Shown in pieces: positions 12,131-22,829 of a DNA stretch of 64,000 nucleotides. The DNA is from Atrina japonica (taxonomy: Eukaryota > Mollusca > Bivalvia > Pterioida > Pinnidae). The translations under genes and the position numbers were made by a program. The notes beneath the pieces were generated by a model that had not been told where the DNA came from, did not search any database, and saw nothing but the letters and a program-made list of their open reading frames with translations. Every line of letters starts with the position of its first letter. Position 1 is the stretch's first letter. Location: contig BROG01000112.1 in the NCBI GenBank assembly GCA_030159075.1, forward strand, positions 310,001-374,000, in the 5' to 3' direction.

Positions 12131-12192
12131 GTTTTCTGATCCATGCTGTGTGTGTAAAGGAGTGGATCGGAAAACCTTGACTTGGAAAGATG
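12131..12192. mobile_element. CATCTTTCC hairpin element, truncated copy
   Basis: Right arm GTGGATCGGAAAACCTTGAC..GGAAAGATG is intact; left arm begins only at GTTTTCTGATCC. Member of the foldback family also at 12347, 14508 and 20117. Confidence 0.7.
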
Positions 12193-12346
12193 AGCCAACG
12201 GAGATAATACATTTATGACCAAAAATCGACGTTACGTTACTGTGCAGCGTATGTACGCGGACGAATTCTGTCAGTCGACAATTTGAGAAAGGTCTCAAGT
12301 GTGTATAGAAACAAATATAATGTAAGCATTATATATAGCATACTTC

Positions 12347-12427
12347 GCATCTTCCCGATTCGAGGTTTTCCGATCCATTCCGTTACTTACACAACGTGGA
12401 TCAGAAGCCCTTGACTTGGAAAGATGC
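12347..12427. mobile_element. CATCTTCCC hairpin element
   Basis: 81-bp foldback: GCATCTTCCCGATTCGAGG...GATCC at left pairs with GGATCAGAAGCCCTTGAC..GGAAAGATGC at right, arms about 33 nt and a short centre. Confidence 0.8.
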
Positions 12428-12429
12428 AT

Positions 12430-13145
12430 CGGACGAGAAGAATAGAAATGTCGCGGAACAAAAATACAAGTGAAATTGATGAATGATTCAACCCGGACTT
12501 TCGATAACATTGTTGGTCAAAGAATATTTCTGCCACAGTAGTTTGGAGAAACAGATTGGTCCTAAAGAGTATACATGTACCTTTCAAGAAATAAAAACGC
12601 CCAGATTCTAGTTTAAATCAAACGAGTATTTTCTATATCTTTAGTTTTCAAGTTATCGATTTCTGTATATATAGCCACATGTGTCATCGCATGGCAACAC
12701 AATTATCTAGCGTTTTCTGTATTCCGTTAAGTAGAAATACATAGAAACGATCGATGTACACACAATATCTCTATTGCTCTACCGTCAGACCGTGACGGTT
12801 AAAGGGACACTGAACCTGTTGTACTTGTTTTAGCAGCAACGTCAAGAGGCATATACATTGTACAACGTAAGCTGTCCAAAATCCGACTAAGACTTTAACG
12901 TGTCAATTTGAAACTAGAGCGCGTGCTTATCGTTTTTTTTTTAAATAAAGAAATATCCTATATTATGAACCCCTTAAAAAAATAACAGACAAAACAATAC
13001 CAATAGAACTGTTGGGTGTTTGTCTGCAACAAATCACCAGAAATGGTTCTGACCAGCCATTCGAACACACTTGAATGCGACATAATGAGGAAAGCTTATA
13101 ACGCGGAGTACGAACTTCCTTGTTGGATTTTTGCCTTGATACATT
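12430..13145. other. Unassigned spacer
   Basis: No repeats or exons recognised. Confidence 0.45.
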
Positions 13146-13147
13146 TT

Positions 13148-13297
13148 AAGCATAGACGTCGGAAGCAAATTGAAGGGGGGGGGCTAAACCAACTTAAAAT
13201 ACACACACACACACGCCAGAAACGTCTGGGGGCTAAGCCCAAATTTTCAACACCCCTAGCCCCCCCACCCCCCCCCCCCCGGTTCCGACGCCTATGT
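13148..13297. mobile_element. Inverted-repeat element with TAGGCGTCGGAA ends
   Basis: Left CATAGACGTCGGAAGCAAATT and right GGTTCCGACGCCTATG pair as terminal inverted repeats. Interior has G-runs, CTAAACCAACTTAAAATACA and C-runs. A diverged copy lies at 47289-47511. Confidence 0.7.
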
Positions 13298-13299
13298 TA

Positions 13300-14507
13300 A
13301 GTATTTACTCTTTGGGGCAACGCATTGCTTCTTTAACCTCTCCGTAATGCTCAATATGAAAATATAGCATAAAAGGGTGATAAAAATACCTGTGACCTTA
13401 GAAAAGCATTTCCCGAGTCCCTGCCCCATCTAATTACTACACCCTGGGTAAGGGGTAATGCCGACATTCCGTTATACAGTATTACTTACTCTGCAGATGA
13501 TGCAACATGCTAACTTTGAAGTGGGAATGCCCATGTGATATATACATGCATATGATAAAAAGTTTAAAATGCTCAAACGTTCACGCAAGGTCATGGTCAC
13601 ATATTCAGGTGACCTAAAACGTAGTCACATTGCGACAAAAGACGTTTTCTGTCAATTTTTAGAAAATGGACATTACTCATGTTGTTATGATAAACTTTGT
13701 TAACATAAAAAAACATCACAGTTTTTGTTGTGAAATCAATGCCCAGACAAGTGACAACGTGCTCGCGTGTCAGTTTGTCTCAGGTGAGGTATTGTCCGAT
13801 CGTCGCTTAATCACCGGGTTTTAGTAATTTAATTTACTTGTTTGAGCAAATAATTGACCCTTTATGGGTACTTAAGCCGCTTAACATATGTTCTACTTAA
13901 TTAACTGCGCGCGTTTTCAGACATTCAAACATAAAAGGAATGGTGTATTTTACTGGATTGGCATGTTGTAAATTTTGAATTTAGCGGGTGAGTGTAAATA
14001 CACAATCTGACAGCGTAACATTTTTACCTACCCGGTAAATTCAATTTATGCAACTGTAAAGGATTTCCATCGCACAATGCTGGTAAACCGCGGAAGGTGC
14101 TTCCGATTTCATGGATACTTCCTGGTATCGAATGAGAGGGTGTCAATTCAGACACACATTTAAACAAGTCTTGAAAAATATTGCCGCCGTTTACTACTTT
14201 AAAATTGTTTTAAATTGAAAATTAACACACAAGCCGGTTTGAAACCTCATTTAGTAATATCAATTCTCGTCAGGGAAATGTTTTGACAACATAGCTAATA
14301 TTTAGTACAGGGAAGTTGAATAAACATCTTAAAAAAAAACAAAAACAAAGAAAAAACCAACAACGAAATGCTGAAATACATGTATTCAAATCATACCCCT
14401 GACGAAGATTGGTCGCCTGTCGGTATATGTTGACTAGGACTCATTTTCAAGTTTCCAAAATCGGAAATTCGTTAAGGACACTTTTATATCACAACAAGTT
14501 GATAGGA
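13300..14507. other. Unassigned spacer
   Basis: Moderate base composition, some CpG, no exon or repeat that I can support. Confidence 0.45.
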
Positions 14508-14585
14508 TCATCTTTCCTAGTCAGGATTTTCTGATCCACTTCGTTCCTCAAACAACGTGAATAAAAAACCCTGACTTGGGAAAAA
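14508..14585. mobile_element. CATCTTTCC hairpin element, upstream of the transposon relic
   Basis: TCATCTTTCCTAGTCAGG..TTTTCTGATCC pairs with AAAAAACCCTGACTTGGGAA at right. Lies about 0.5-0.6 kb before the first conserved segment of the relic. Confidence 0.7.
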
Positions 14586-17500
14586 TATATTATTTTTGAC
14601 AGCGATATAATATATCATATCAACTTATTAATATATATCAATGGTAAAATCCGAATGTATTTAGTGTTGTAGTTTGTACTTCCGGTGATGATCGAGAAGT
14701 GCGAATCAACTTTTTCGAATTCGAATATAGATCTATTACTTAAAAATAGTGTCTAAACTGCACACAATTTGATAGAGTACGATTTATACAATATCGGCAA
14801 TGTGTAATACATAAGATTTGCCCATTATCTAAAGCAAGAATTAAAATCATATAAACGTACAGTTTAAAAAATCCATGTATGCAGGGTAACTATTTTCATA
14901 GTATTACGACAATTGCAGTTTTTAGATTTCTTGTTTTACGTATATTATACGTATTTTACTTTGAAAAATTGTTTTTTTATACTTGATTTAATGGTTAATA
15001 TAAATTAATTTCATTTAATTTATTGCCATTTACCCATACTTAAATATTTGTGCTATATATATGTATTAAAAGGCCTTCCTCCCGTAATTTACACTCGTTT
15101 TGTTTGACGTAAAGTTATTTAAAGATTCAAACGTTTATTTGGAGGAAAAATTATCCAGTCTATCTTGGAATTTTCATCATGGAGGCATGCATTATATGAT
15201 AGAGAGTAACGGGCGACCAACTCAGTGTGCTCACAGAGAAAGTTTGTACAAGTTAAATTTTGTGAATCTGATATGCTTCACCTGGTGATTTTGTACACAG
15301 AAAGTCCGACAAAAATTTTACTCACCCAAGACAGTCGATAGTTAGATAAAACACAAAAAAGGTATTCATATCAGAGGACCATTGCATTTTCTGTGGTTTG
15401 CCCGCAAAATATATCAAAAGAAAAAGAGGTTTGATGTTCATCCCGTTCGTACAATTGAATTTCAAAAGAAACTATTTGGTGAAAAACGAAATGATGATTG
15501 GGGACATGTAGTAAAGGGGTCGTTATCAAATGATCTCCATGCTGCCGATGCTTTATACCATCAATCTTGCAGCGTAAATTTCATAGGACGGGTAAAAATT
15601 TCAATTGCATTTTCCCCCACTAAACTAAAACGCACACAGGAAGACCTTGCAACATTGAAGCATGTGCTTATTTTGCGAGTAATGATAATGAACAAATTAC
15701 TATTTTGGACCTGACAACGATGGGCAGAGTTCTGCGATGACATACACATGTAGATATATGAAAGAAAAGCTTAAGAAACATTTTGGTACTGGACCGAAAA
15801 TAAACGGTCTTCCGAATGTTTTCACTTTCTGTTATTCTGCCAAATCAATTTTATACGACTTCTACAAGCGACCGAAAACATCGTCTGACAAAGAGGCCAT
15901 AATTAAAGCTGCAGCTAAACTTATCAGTGACATAAAAGCCATTCAATGTTCAACAGCCTTTTATCCCTCACCCTCAGAGATTGAATCTAGCTTCTCAAAC
16001 CTCATACGTCCCGGAATCTCTCAAATTGCTATTGTCAAATATTTTTCTGCAAAGCTGTAAAAATGACGTCAAAATTGCGTCAATCGGACAGGCTATTATG
16101 CAAGCATCAAGACCAAGGGCACTTTTGGCACCACTTCAAATAAGCCTTGGCGTTCAACTCCACCAACACAATTTGCCTCAAGATTCCTTTTAGATACTCT
16201 CAACAGTCTTGGCTTTTCTGCATCTTATTCTGAGGTTAAGCGCTACCAATCAAATGCAGCTGTTGAACAAGAGCAAACCCAGTTTGAGTTAAAAGACGAA
16301 AAGCTTTCTTCAGTTTATTGCTGATAATGTAGACCATAATTCATGTACAATTGACGGACATGGAACGTTTCCATGGTATGGGCATAATTGGTAGCTTTAC
16401 TCCGGGTTCAAAATTCAACAGAGAAATCCCACGACGTGAAGTGATTAAAGAATCTGTTTTAGAGGCTGGAAGTGTAGAAGTACTGTATTTACCAGCGGCC
16501 ACAGACAAAAGCGAGAAATTGATGTTGATGATAAGTTTTGGTATGCAGATCTCTTATGCAGTATCATCTGGCCCCCTTCGAACTCCCCGCCCTTCTTGGT
16601 CTGGATTCATGCAAATGTTTCGGATGGGCAGTATCCTGGACAATCTACCACCATTTTCTTTCCTATGATTGATCTTCCTCCTAGTGATATGACATGCATC
16701 TATTCAACATTGCAATTTGTTTGCAAAGAAGCATCAAAAATATCGTTATAACTTTTGACCAGCCTTTGTACTGGAAGGCTCATCAAATAATATCAAACGA
16801 ATTAGAGGACAGTGTATTAAAGACAATGATTTTACGCTTAGGTGGGTTTTCATCTAGAGATGAGTTTTCTAGGTGCAATTGGACATCTCATGTCTGGATC
16901 AGGACTTCATGAAGTTTTCGTGTTTGCTCCAAATACTGTGGGTCATATGATTTCAGGCAAAGCGGTTTCATTAGGGGCCACAATCTTGTTTATTCAGCCC
17001 TCAATGCAATCCTCCTCGCAAGAACTTTTGATTTGGATCTTGACAGTGTTATTGGAGACCGTATAAACCAAATTTTTATCAACTAGTGAGGACACTAACG
17101 TTTCTGAAAGTTTGGAGGCACTATCAGACCCACCCAATCGCATTTATTCTGAGAGCGAAATTTCTACCACAAAATTCGGATCCGTTCTTGAAAAAAGCAT
17201 GTTCTATGTACGATTCATTGAAAGACAGGGAACTTACCTTGGTTGATATGAGCGGGGAATGAAATCTTCGAAAACATATCTTCGAGGATTGAACAAGAAA
17301 AGGCCTCCCTGGAAAACAAACGAACTGCACGGGTTGTGGTTACACTACTTAAACATGATACATCTTCTCCATAAGTTTCTCTCGAGGCAGAAAGGACTGG
17401 TAAATGGAAACTTCATCAAAAGACAATATCTCTGATGCTACCCTACCTTGCAGCAGCTGGCCACAATCTTTATCTAAAATCCGCTTATGTCTATTTATGC

Positions 17501-18397
17501 GAAATGCAACAACTTGAATGCAGACACCCAGATATCCATGCAATGTTTGAAGCTGGTCATCATGTTTATACGTCTCCGACCGATATTGGGCAGGACTCTC
17601 TAGTGAGCATGAAAACATCTGGTGGTTTAACAAGAGGAAGGGGCATGACAGAATTCCAGCCAATGGTTTGTTTTCATCTCCAGCTTGTGCGGAAATGAAT
17701 TACGCAATGCAAACTCTTACTGGAATAGACTACCACACAAGTGACCAGCTGGAAAAGCTAGACAAGCACGTGATGATAATGATGCCTTCAAAGTCCTAAA
17801 ACACATTATTGAAAGAAATCCTTTTGATGGAAATGAGGGTCTTCGGTCGATTGAAACTGGTGCCGACGAAAAAGTGAATGTTGATATTTGTAAAGAGATT
17901 GGACTAAAAATAGTAAAACTCGTTACCAGGAGAGTCTTTATATCAGGATACTCGTTTAAAAGGTCTAAACAAGCCGTTACTCTAAATTCAAAACTTGCAG
18001 TCAAAGTAGACGATACTGAAATGCATGTAGACCCCCAGCTTCTCTTTCAAAGACTGATAACTTTTTCTAGAATTGTTTATCCCGATATCTCAGTTCTGTT
18101 ATTCATATGAACTTTCCACTCACGCCTATCTTCACACTCTTTGATTCTGGTGGTCTTCCTCGCATAGCACAAAAAAATCAACCCTGGCCAGCGCAGTATG
18201 GACAATGGGCGACCCTGCTCTGCCTCAACATCCAATTCTACCAGAGAATTTTGAAATATGTGCTAGATGGTGGGTCTCTCATCTATAAGCTTCCATGGGA
18301 ACAAAAAACATCATTTGGTACTTTGAATTCAAAGAAAGAAGTTTTTCTTTCAAATCAAGAGAACAAGAAGCAGTTTTGTAAACCTCCTTGGCGCCAG

Positions 18398-19138
18398 CTT
18401 AGAACGTAAGGGATGTAATGTATTATATGCTCCAGCAGATGCAGATGTGCTTATTGTTAAAACAGCCATAGATAAATCTGTTGCTGCATCTGTCGCCGTT
18501 ATTGGTGAGGACATCTTGTTCTTTTGATTCATATGTATGACCCTCAATGTGCCAATGATGTAATATTCTATTCTGACCGCCACCACAAGGATCACAAGAT
18601 CTGGAGCATACGCAAAACATCATTGCTTCTTAAAGGTGAAGTATGTCAGATTTTACCTTTAATACATGCAATTACAGGTTGTGACACAACGTCCCGAATA
18701 TTTGGCTTAGGCAAATTACAAACCCTTAGGAAATTCATCAGCCCCACACAGCCGTCACTACACACCAGTGCATCAGTATTCTTTTGCGATGAGACTAGTC
18801 TGAATAAAGAGAGTATATCATTGGCTGGAGAATCAATCATATGCGACCTGTTTTTCGGGGGACCAAAAATTGAATCTCTGGATCAACTGCGATATCGTAA
18901 ATTTGTAACGAAGACAATGTCACGTCATAGTTCGGTTCAAGTTCATGAACTACCACCTACTTCAGCTGCCAATCATCATTTTCATAGTTTACGAACCTAT
19001 CATCAAGTCCAAGCCTGGACTGGGAGGACATTAGATCCAAAACAATATGGATGGGAAATAGATAGAGGAAAGTTAGTTCCTATCAAAACTAATTTATCAG
19101 CAGCACCAGATGATCTTTTATCAATTATTAGGTGGTAA
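18398..19138 (+). pseudogene. FEN/XPG-like nuclease segment of the transposon relic
   Basis: Two frames must be joined. The first (18398-18515) carries APADADVLIVKTAID and VAVIGED. The second (18524-19138, 204 codons open) begins with the hydrophobic strand before MYDPQCAND and carries ITGCDTTSRIFGLGKLQ. The acidic triplet arrangement parallels the metal-binding residues of FEN1/XPG/asteroid nucleases. The frame breaks right after GED, next to where a further Asp would be expected. This is the longest intact piece of the relic. Confidence 0.6.
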
Positions 19139-19240
19139 ATGTAAAACAGGGTGTGTGACACAAAAAGGTGTACGTGTCGCAGACATGGTGTTTCATGTTC
19201 AGTTGGATGTGGCGAATGTCGCGGGAATAAACTGTGAAAA
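19139..19240 (+). pseudogene. Cysteine-rich CXC (tesmin-like) tail of the relic
   Basis: After the stop at 19136-19138 and one more frame change, the sequence reads CDTKRCTCRRHGVSCSVGC followed by GECRG. The C-x-C, C-x4-C and C-x3-C spacing fits the CXC zinc-binding motif of tesmin/TSO1-type proteins. A further CENC-type reading lies just beyond. The tail is broken from the nuclease segment by a small indel near 19148-19155. Confidence 0.55.
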
Positions 19241-19294
19241 CTGTGAAAACGCTGATGTGTGCATTGGGGATAATGAATCTGAATGAAGCCGAAG

Positions 19295-20110
19295 CCGAAT
19301 AACCCAGTTCTTCTTGAATAAACATTATACAAGCATATGGAATATAATGTCATATGTAATACTGTTTATGGAAATGACGCAAATAAAAAAGATTGATATA
19401 CATACTGATTTATTAAAAATACAAATTTATTGATATTGATAAAAAATCAAAATTAGTATTTTCCTATCTGTGAGGATTTTAAAGTGAACGGTACGGTTAA
19501 TAGTAATAATCACTGGAAAAAGTTACATTATTAAACTTTATTTGATTTTTTTCCTTATACAATACCATGATAAACATTCCAGTTTTCTGTGACTTTTGCA
19601 TCATGAACTTATTTTGCATCATCTATTAGTAAACTACTATTGATTCAAAATCATGTTTTCGAGCGTGCAACAAATGTCCAGAAATTTGTGATTTTCCACC
19701 AAAAAACAATATTTTTCCTTAAAAAAACATTTGAAATGATGCTAAGCAATATAAACCACTTTATTTTATAAAGTTTGTTATCTCTCAAGTAAATAAAATC
19801 AGTTAGTTTTTTATTTGATACACTTTTGTTGAATACAACGATTTTTCCAGTTTTTCTCAAGTTTTGATTAGTTTTTGTTTAATTTCTAAAAAAAATTCCT
19901 TTTCCACGGGGTTGATAGTGGTAAACAATTTGTCATTTAGAAGCCAACATATTAACCTAATCTTATCAAAAGAAAAATTTTGTGTTGCAATTTTTTCATG
20001 GTTAGACCCCTATGTTGCATACTTTGACTGGACTATATAGGATCAGATTACTATTGCGCATATATTCCCCAATATAAACAACATTGTTCACCGGCGACAG
20101 CAATGCATCT
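19295..20110. other. AT-rich spacer after the relic
   Basis: No gene features. May include the 3' end of the transposon, but no terminus was found. Confidence 0.4.
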
Positions 20111-20116
20111 CAGCTG

Positions 20117-20199
20117 GCATCTTCCCAAAGTTAAGGTTTTCTGATCCTCATACATATGGGGAACAAAGTGGATAAGAAAACCTCGACTTGGGAAGATGC
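20117..20199. mobile_element. CATCTTCCC hairpin element, best copy
   Basis: GCATCTTCCCAAAGTTAAGG..TTTTCTGATCC pairs with GATAAGAAAACCTCGACTTG..GGAAGATGC; arms about 33 nt nearly perfect around a centre of some 20 nt. Confidence 0.85.
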
Positions 20200-20221
20200 T
20201 CAGATAGTGAAGTGTTTAAAG

Positions 20222-20506
20222 TTTGTTTGTTTGTTTATTGTTGTTTAACGTCCCACTCAAGAATATTTCACTCATATGGAGACGTCACCAAATGCCGGTG
20301 AAGGGCTTAAAATTTTGGCCTTTCCTCGGCACTTACGGCCATTGAGCAGTGAGGGTTCTTTAACGTGCCGACACCTACTGTGACACGGGGGACCACGGTT
20401 TTTACTGTCTCATCCCGACAGACAGGAAACCAACCTGCCGCGGTTGCTAGACTCGAACTCACGACCTCACGATCAAGAGTCGAGCGCGACTGAGCCAGGC
20501 CGGCTC
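20222..20506 (-). mobile_element. SINE-A, tRNA-derived, full-length
   Basis: Minus strand starts at 20506 with a tRNA-like head: box A TGGCTCAGTCGCG and box B GAGTTCGAGTCTA. Body includes AACCCTCACTGCTCAATGG and CTCCATATGAGTGAAATATT; tail ends in a GTTT-derived AAAC repeat. Exact 12-bp target duplication AAGTGTTTAAAG at 20210-20221 and 20507-20518. Other copies at 27.74, 29.79, 52.64 and 62.0 kb. Pol III promoter boxes are parts of the SINE, not a tRNA gene. Confidence 0.88.
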
Positions 20507-20854
20507 AAGTGTTTAAAGAGAAGTGGGTCAAATAGTATTATGTAGGTCACAATGTCGTGGTACCACCAGGTTGATCATAATAACTGCACATGCAAAATAC
20601 ATTATTAAAGCCTTCCATGATGTGTCAAATGACCGTCCCTCAGCGTCTCCTGTTCGTCGGCTGAAAATCTACCGCAATTTTAAGATACTTTTTTGGAGGG
20701 GAAGGGGGTTGACTAGAAATCGTGTCAGAATTTCGTCATTTTCTTATTTAAAGTATATTCTCACATCGATTTTATCCATGTATCTCAGTATCTGATCTAC
20801 AGAAAATAATGCTTAACTTACACATAACGTATTTGCTGTGTCATTAAAGAGCTT

Positions 20855-21003
20855 TTCCATTTCGTATTTGGTGGGACAGTCGGGAGCTTACCGATTTCGT
20901 ATTTGATGGGACAGTCGGGAGCCTACCGATTTCGTATTTGGTGGGACAGTCGGGAGCCTACCGATTTCGTGTTTGGGGTGGCAGTCGGGAGATTACCCAT
21001 TTC
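20855..21003. repeat. 35-bp tandem repeat, four copies
   Basis: Unit ATTTCGTATTTGGTGGGACA plus GTCGGGAGCCTACCG. The last copy is diverged. Confidence 0.9.
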
Positions 21004-21599
21004 GTGCTGCTGTTATTAGATGTACAAAAGGGGGAGTAAATCTTACACACAAATAATAACTACTGAATGGCTTCGAGTCAGTTACCAGTACATGTAGTAG
21101 TCTACAAAACGCAGCCGTAGTACTGCATCAACAAATAAACTATAAAGAAGAGAAAAATAGTGTCTCAACAGCCACACAAGGTGCCTGCTGCATATACAAA
21201 ATCACTAAGCCAGGGATAATGGGCACTTGCTTCTATCAATGAATTGGATAATTCTTAAGAATACACAATTCTCTGCTCCTTTTGATAGAAAAAATGTGTC
21301 TGTAAGTAAGTGTTGACATATAAATCATACATGGGCCTGTCTGGCATCCTTTAAACAATCAGAAAATAAGCACAACACATATGCTGAAACATCTTGTTTT
21401 TCTGTCACATATACATTTTTCATTACATCCAGCAATACTGTAGTGAAAGGACATTAAAATCTGAATTTATATAAATTGTACTTTTCAGAAATAAATACAT
21501 GTACCTGATTATTAGTCCTGTTATATCACGTCATTATTCAAATCTATGCTGATTCAGCATTTTCTAATCTTAGGATGGTACATTATTCTTCTGAGTTAA

Positions 21600-21682
21600 T
21601 CCATTTACCCCTAAAGACACATTTGGACTGGTCCAAGTCATTGATTCACAGAAGAGTCCTTTGTTTTTCAGGTGTTGATGAG
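21600..21682. mobile_element. TTAA MITE, inverted copy
   Basis: TTAA at 21596-21599, then CCATTTACCCCTAAAGACAC through GTGTTGATGAG. The right-hand site is TTTA instead of TTAA. Confidence 0.7.
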
Positions 21683-21849
21683 TTTATATATACAAATGTG
21701 TTCATAGGTACTGTATATACACGTACCTATCAGAGACCAGTCTACACTCAAAAAAGTAGTTTTCCTTTCCCTATGTTTTCAACCAACCAATTTCCCAGGT
21801 AGGCCTATTTAGGTTATCTTCAGATGCAACAAACATAATTTTATTGTGA

Positions 21850-21915
21850 TATTTTATGCCACACTCAACAATTGTTCAGTCACATGGGGTGTGCTCAATT
21901 CACCGTGGGAATACT
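21850..21915 (-). mobile_element. SINE-B tail fragment
   Basis: TTTTATGCCACACTCAACAA and TTCAGTCACATGG match the 3' part of SINE-B; the rest is lost. Confidence 0.6.
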
Positions 21916-22639
21916 GTTCCGGCACAGTCTGAGAACATGTTGCAGCCAAATGTACCAGGGCAGGAAGTAGGCTACTTATTTCAAAGATGGTGATAAAATT
22001 TACATAATTCCCATGAGTTTATGGCTAAATTGCCTTGACAAATTGTAATTTAACTTTCGCCTCAGCACATTTGTGCTGCAACACCCTTTGGATAGCTACG
22101 AAACAAATGCTGCAGGGGCATTTATAAAAGCTATTACAGCTGACATCACTGACTTTCTAACTCCCGCCATGATTCTGATGTCACTTCCAGAAACACTACC
22201 TTTTTTGACTGCCACACTTTGAACTTGTCCAGGACAGTGTTCCAGAGCATTTGATTGGTGTTCCACTTGTCTGGAATGTCCCGGACAATGAAACAAACAC
22301 GCTCATGGTTGCAGCCAGGTTTTGAAGATAATTGGCCAAGCCTTGAAAAGTTTACAAGTGTTCAGGAGACATGGTGCTTAACAATGAACAGCAAGGATTA
22401 CATGTGGTGCCAGACCCCTGGATGATGAAAAACAAATAAATAAAAAAATAATTACTTTGATTCATTTTCTCAGAAATTTTATTGTATTTTGTACAAGAAA
22501 CTATAAATTTCACAACTGTAAGACGAACGGTAAATTAAAATTCAAGCAAAATAAATTTGATTTCATAAATTCAAACAGGGCTCATACAGATCCCTTAGTA
22601 TAAGATCCTTTCTAAGCATAACTTGGGCATTTTAATGTT

Positions 22640-22825
22640 CGTTTACTTTTAATGGTGTATTATGCCACACTCAACAATTATTAAGTTATAATGTTACAGC
22701 CATTTTTTTGGTCTTTGGAAAGTAAACTTTCACACAAAATCAGTTTAGGTTCCAGCAGTATTCGAACCCGTGCCGACCTGAGGTTTAAAGTAGATGCTCT
22801 AAACGCTTGGCCATGGAGGCCCTGC
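22640..22825 (-). mobile_element. SINE-B copy with tRNA-like head
   Basis: Minus strand head at about 22820: GCCTCCATGGCCAAGCG (box A) and GCACGGGTTCGAATACTGC (box B). Central body partly deleted. Confidence 0.7.
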
Positions 22826-22829
22826 ATTT

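Larger units (their letters stand above)
15100..19290 (+). pseudogene. Relic of a multi-domain transposon-type gene with FEN/XPG-like and CXC regions
   Basis: Conserved protein segments run in one order on one strand but switch frame repeatedly and contain stops, so this is a decayed copy. In order: a CIFC zinc pair (15383-15394) and HPVRTIEFQKK with YHQSCSVNF (15382-15600); KPKTSSDKEAIIKAAAKLI-type region (15737-15960); KIASIGQAIMQASRPRALL (about 16070-16130); HGMGIIGSFTPGSKFNREIP (16370-16440); FLGAIGHLMSGSGLHEVF (16866-16920); LDGGSLIYKLPWEQKTSFGT (18262-18325); APADADVLIVKTAIDKSVAA and VIGED (18430-18510); ITGCDTTSRIFGLGK (18670-18715); and a cysteine-rich tail (19139-19235). The order ADAD...GED...GCD resembles the XPG-I/FEN nuclease core, and the tail resembles a tesmin/CXC zinc motif. 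Similar uncharacterised proteins are repeated in mollusc and cnidarian genomes. Function is inferred, not known. Confidence 0.75.

Noticed and set aside
15100..15288. Open frame MFDVKLFKDSNVYLEEKL upstream of the zinc pair, considered as a separate gene
   Set aside because: Same strand and immediately upstream of the relic; more simply its degraded N-terminal part, though I could not match it to a conserved segment.
20430..20506. tRNA gene suggested by box A and box B
   Set aside because: Part of SINE-A with a body, tail and target duplication; cloverleaf is not maintained. The same holds for the heads at 7.5, 22.8, 30.0, 46.2 and 52.9 kb.
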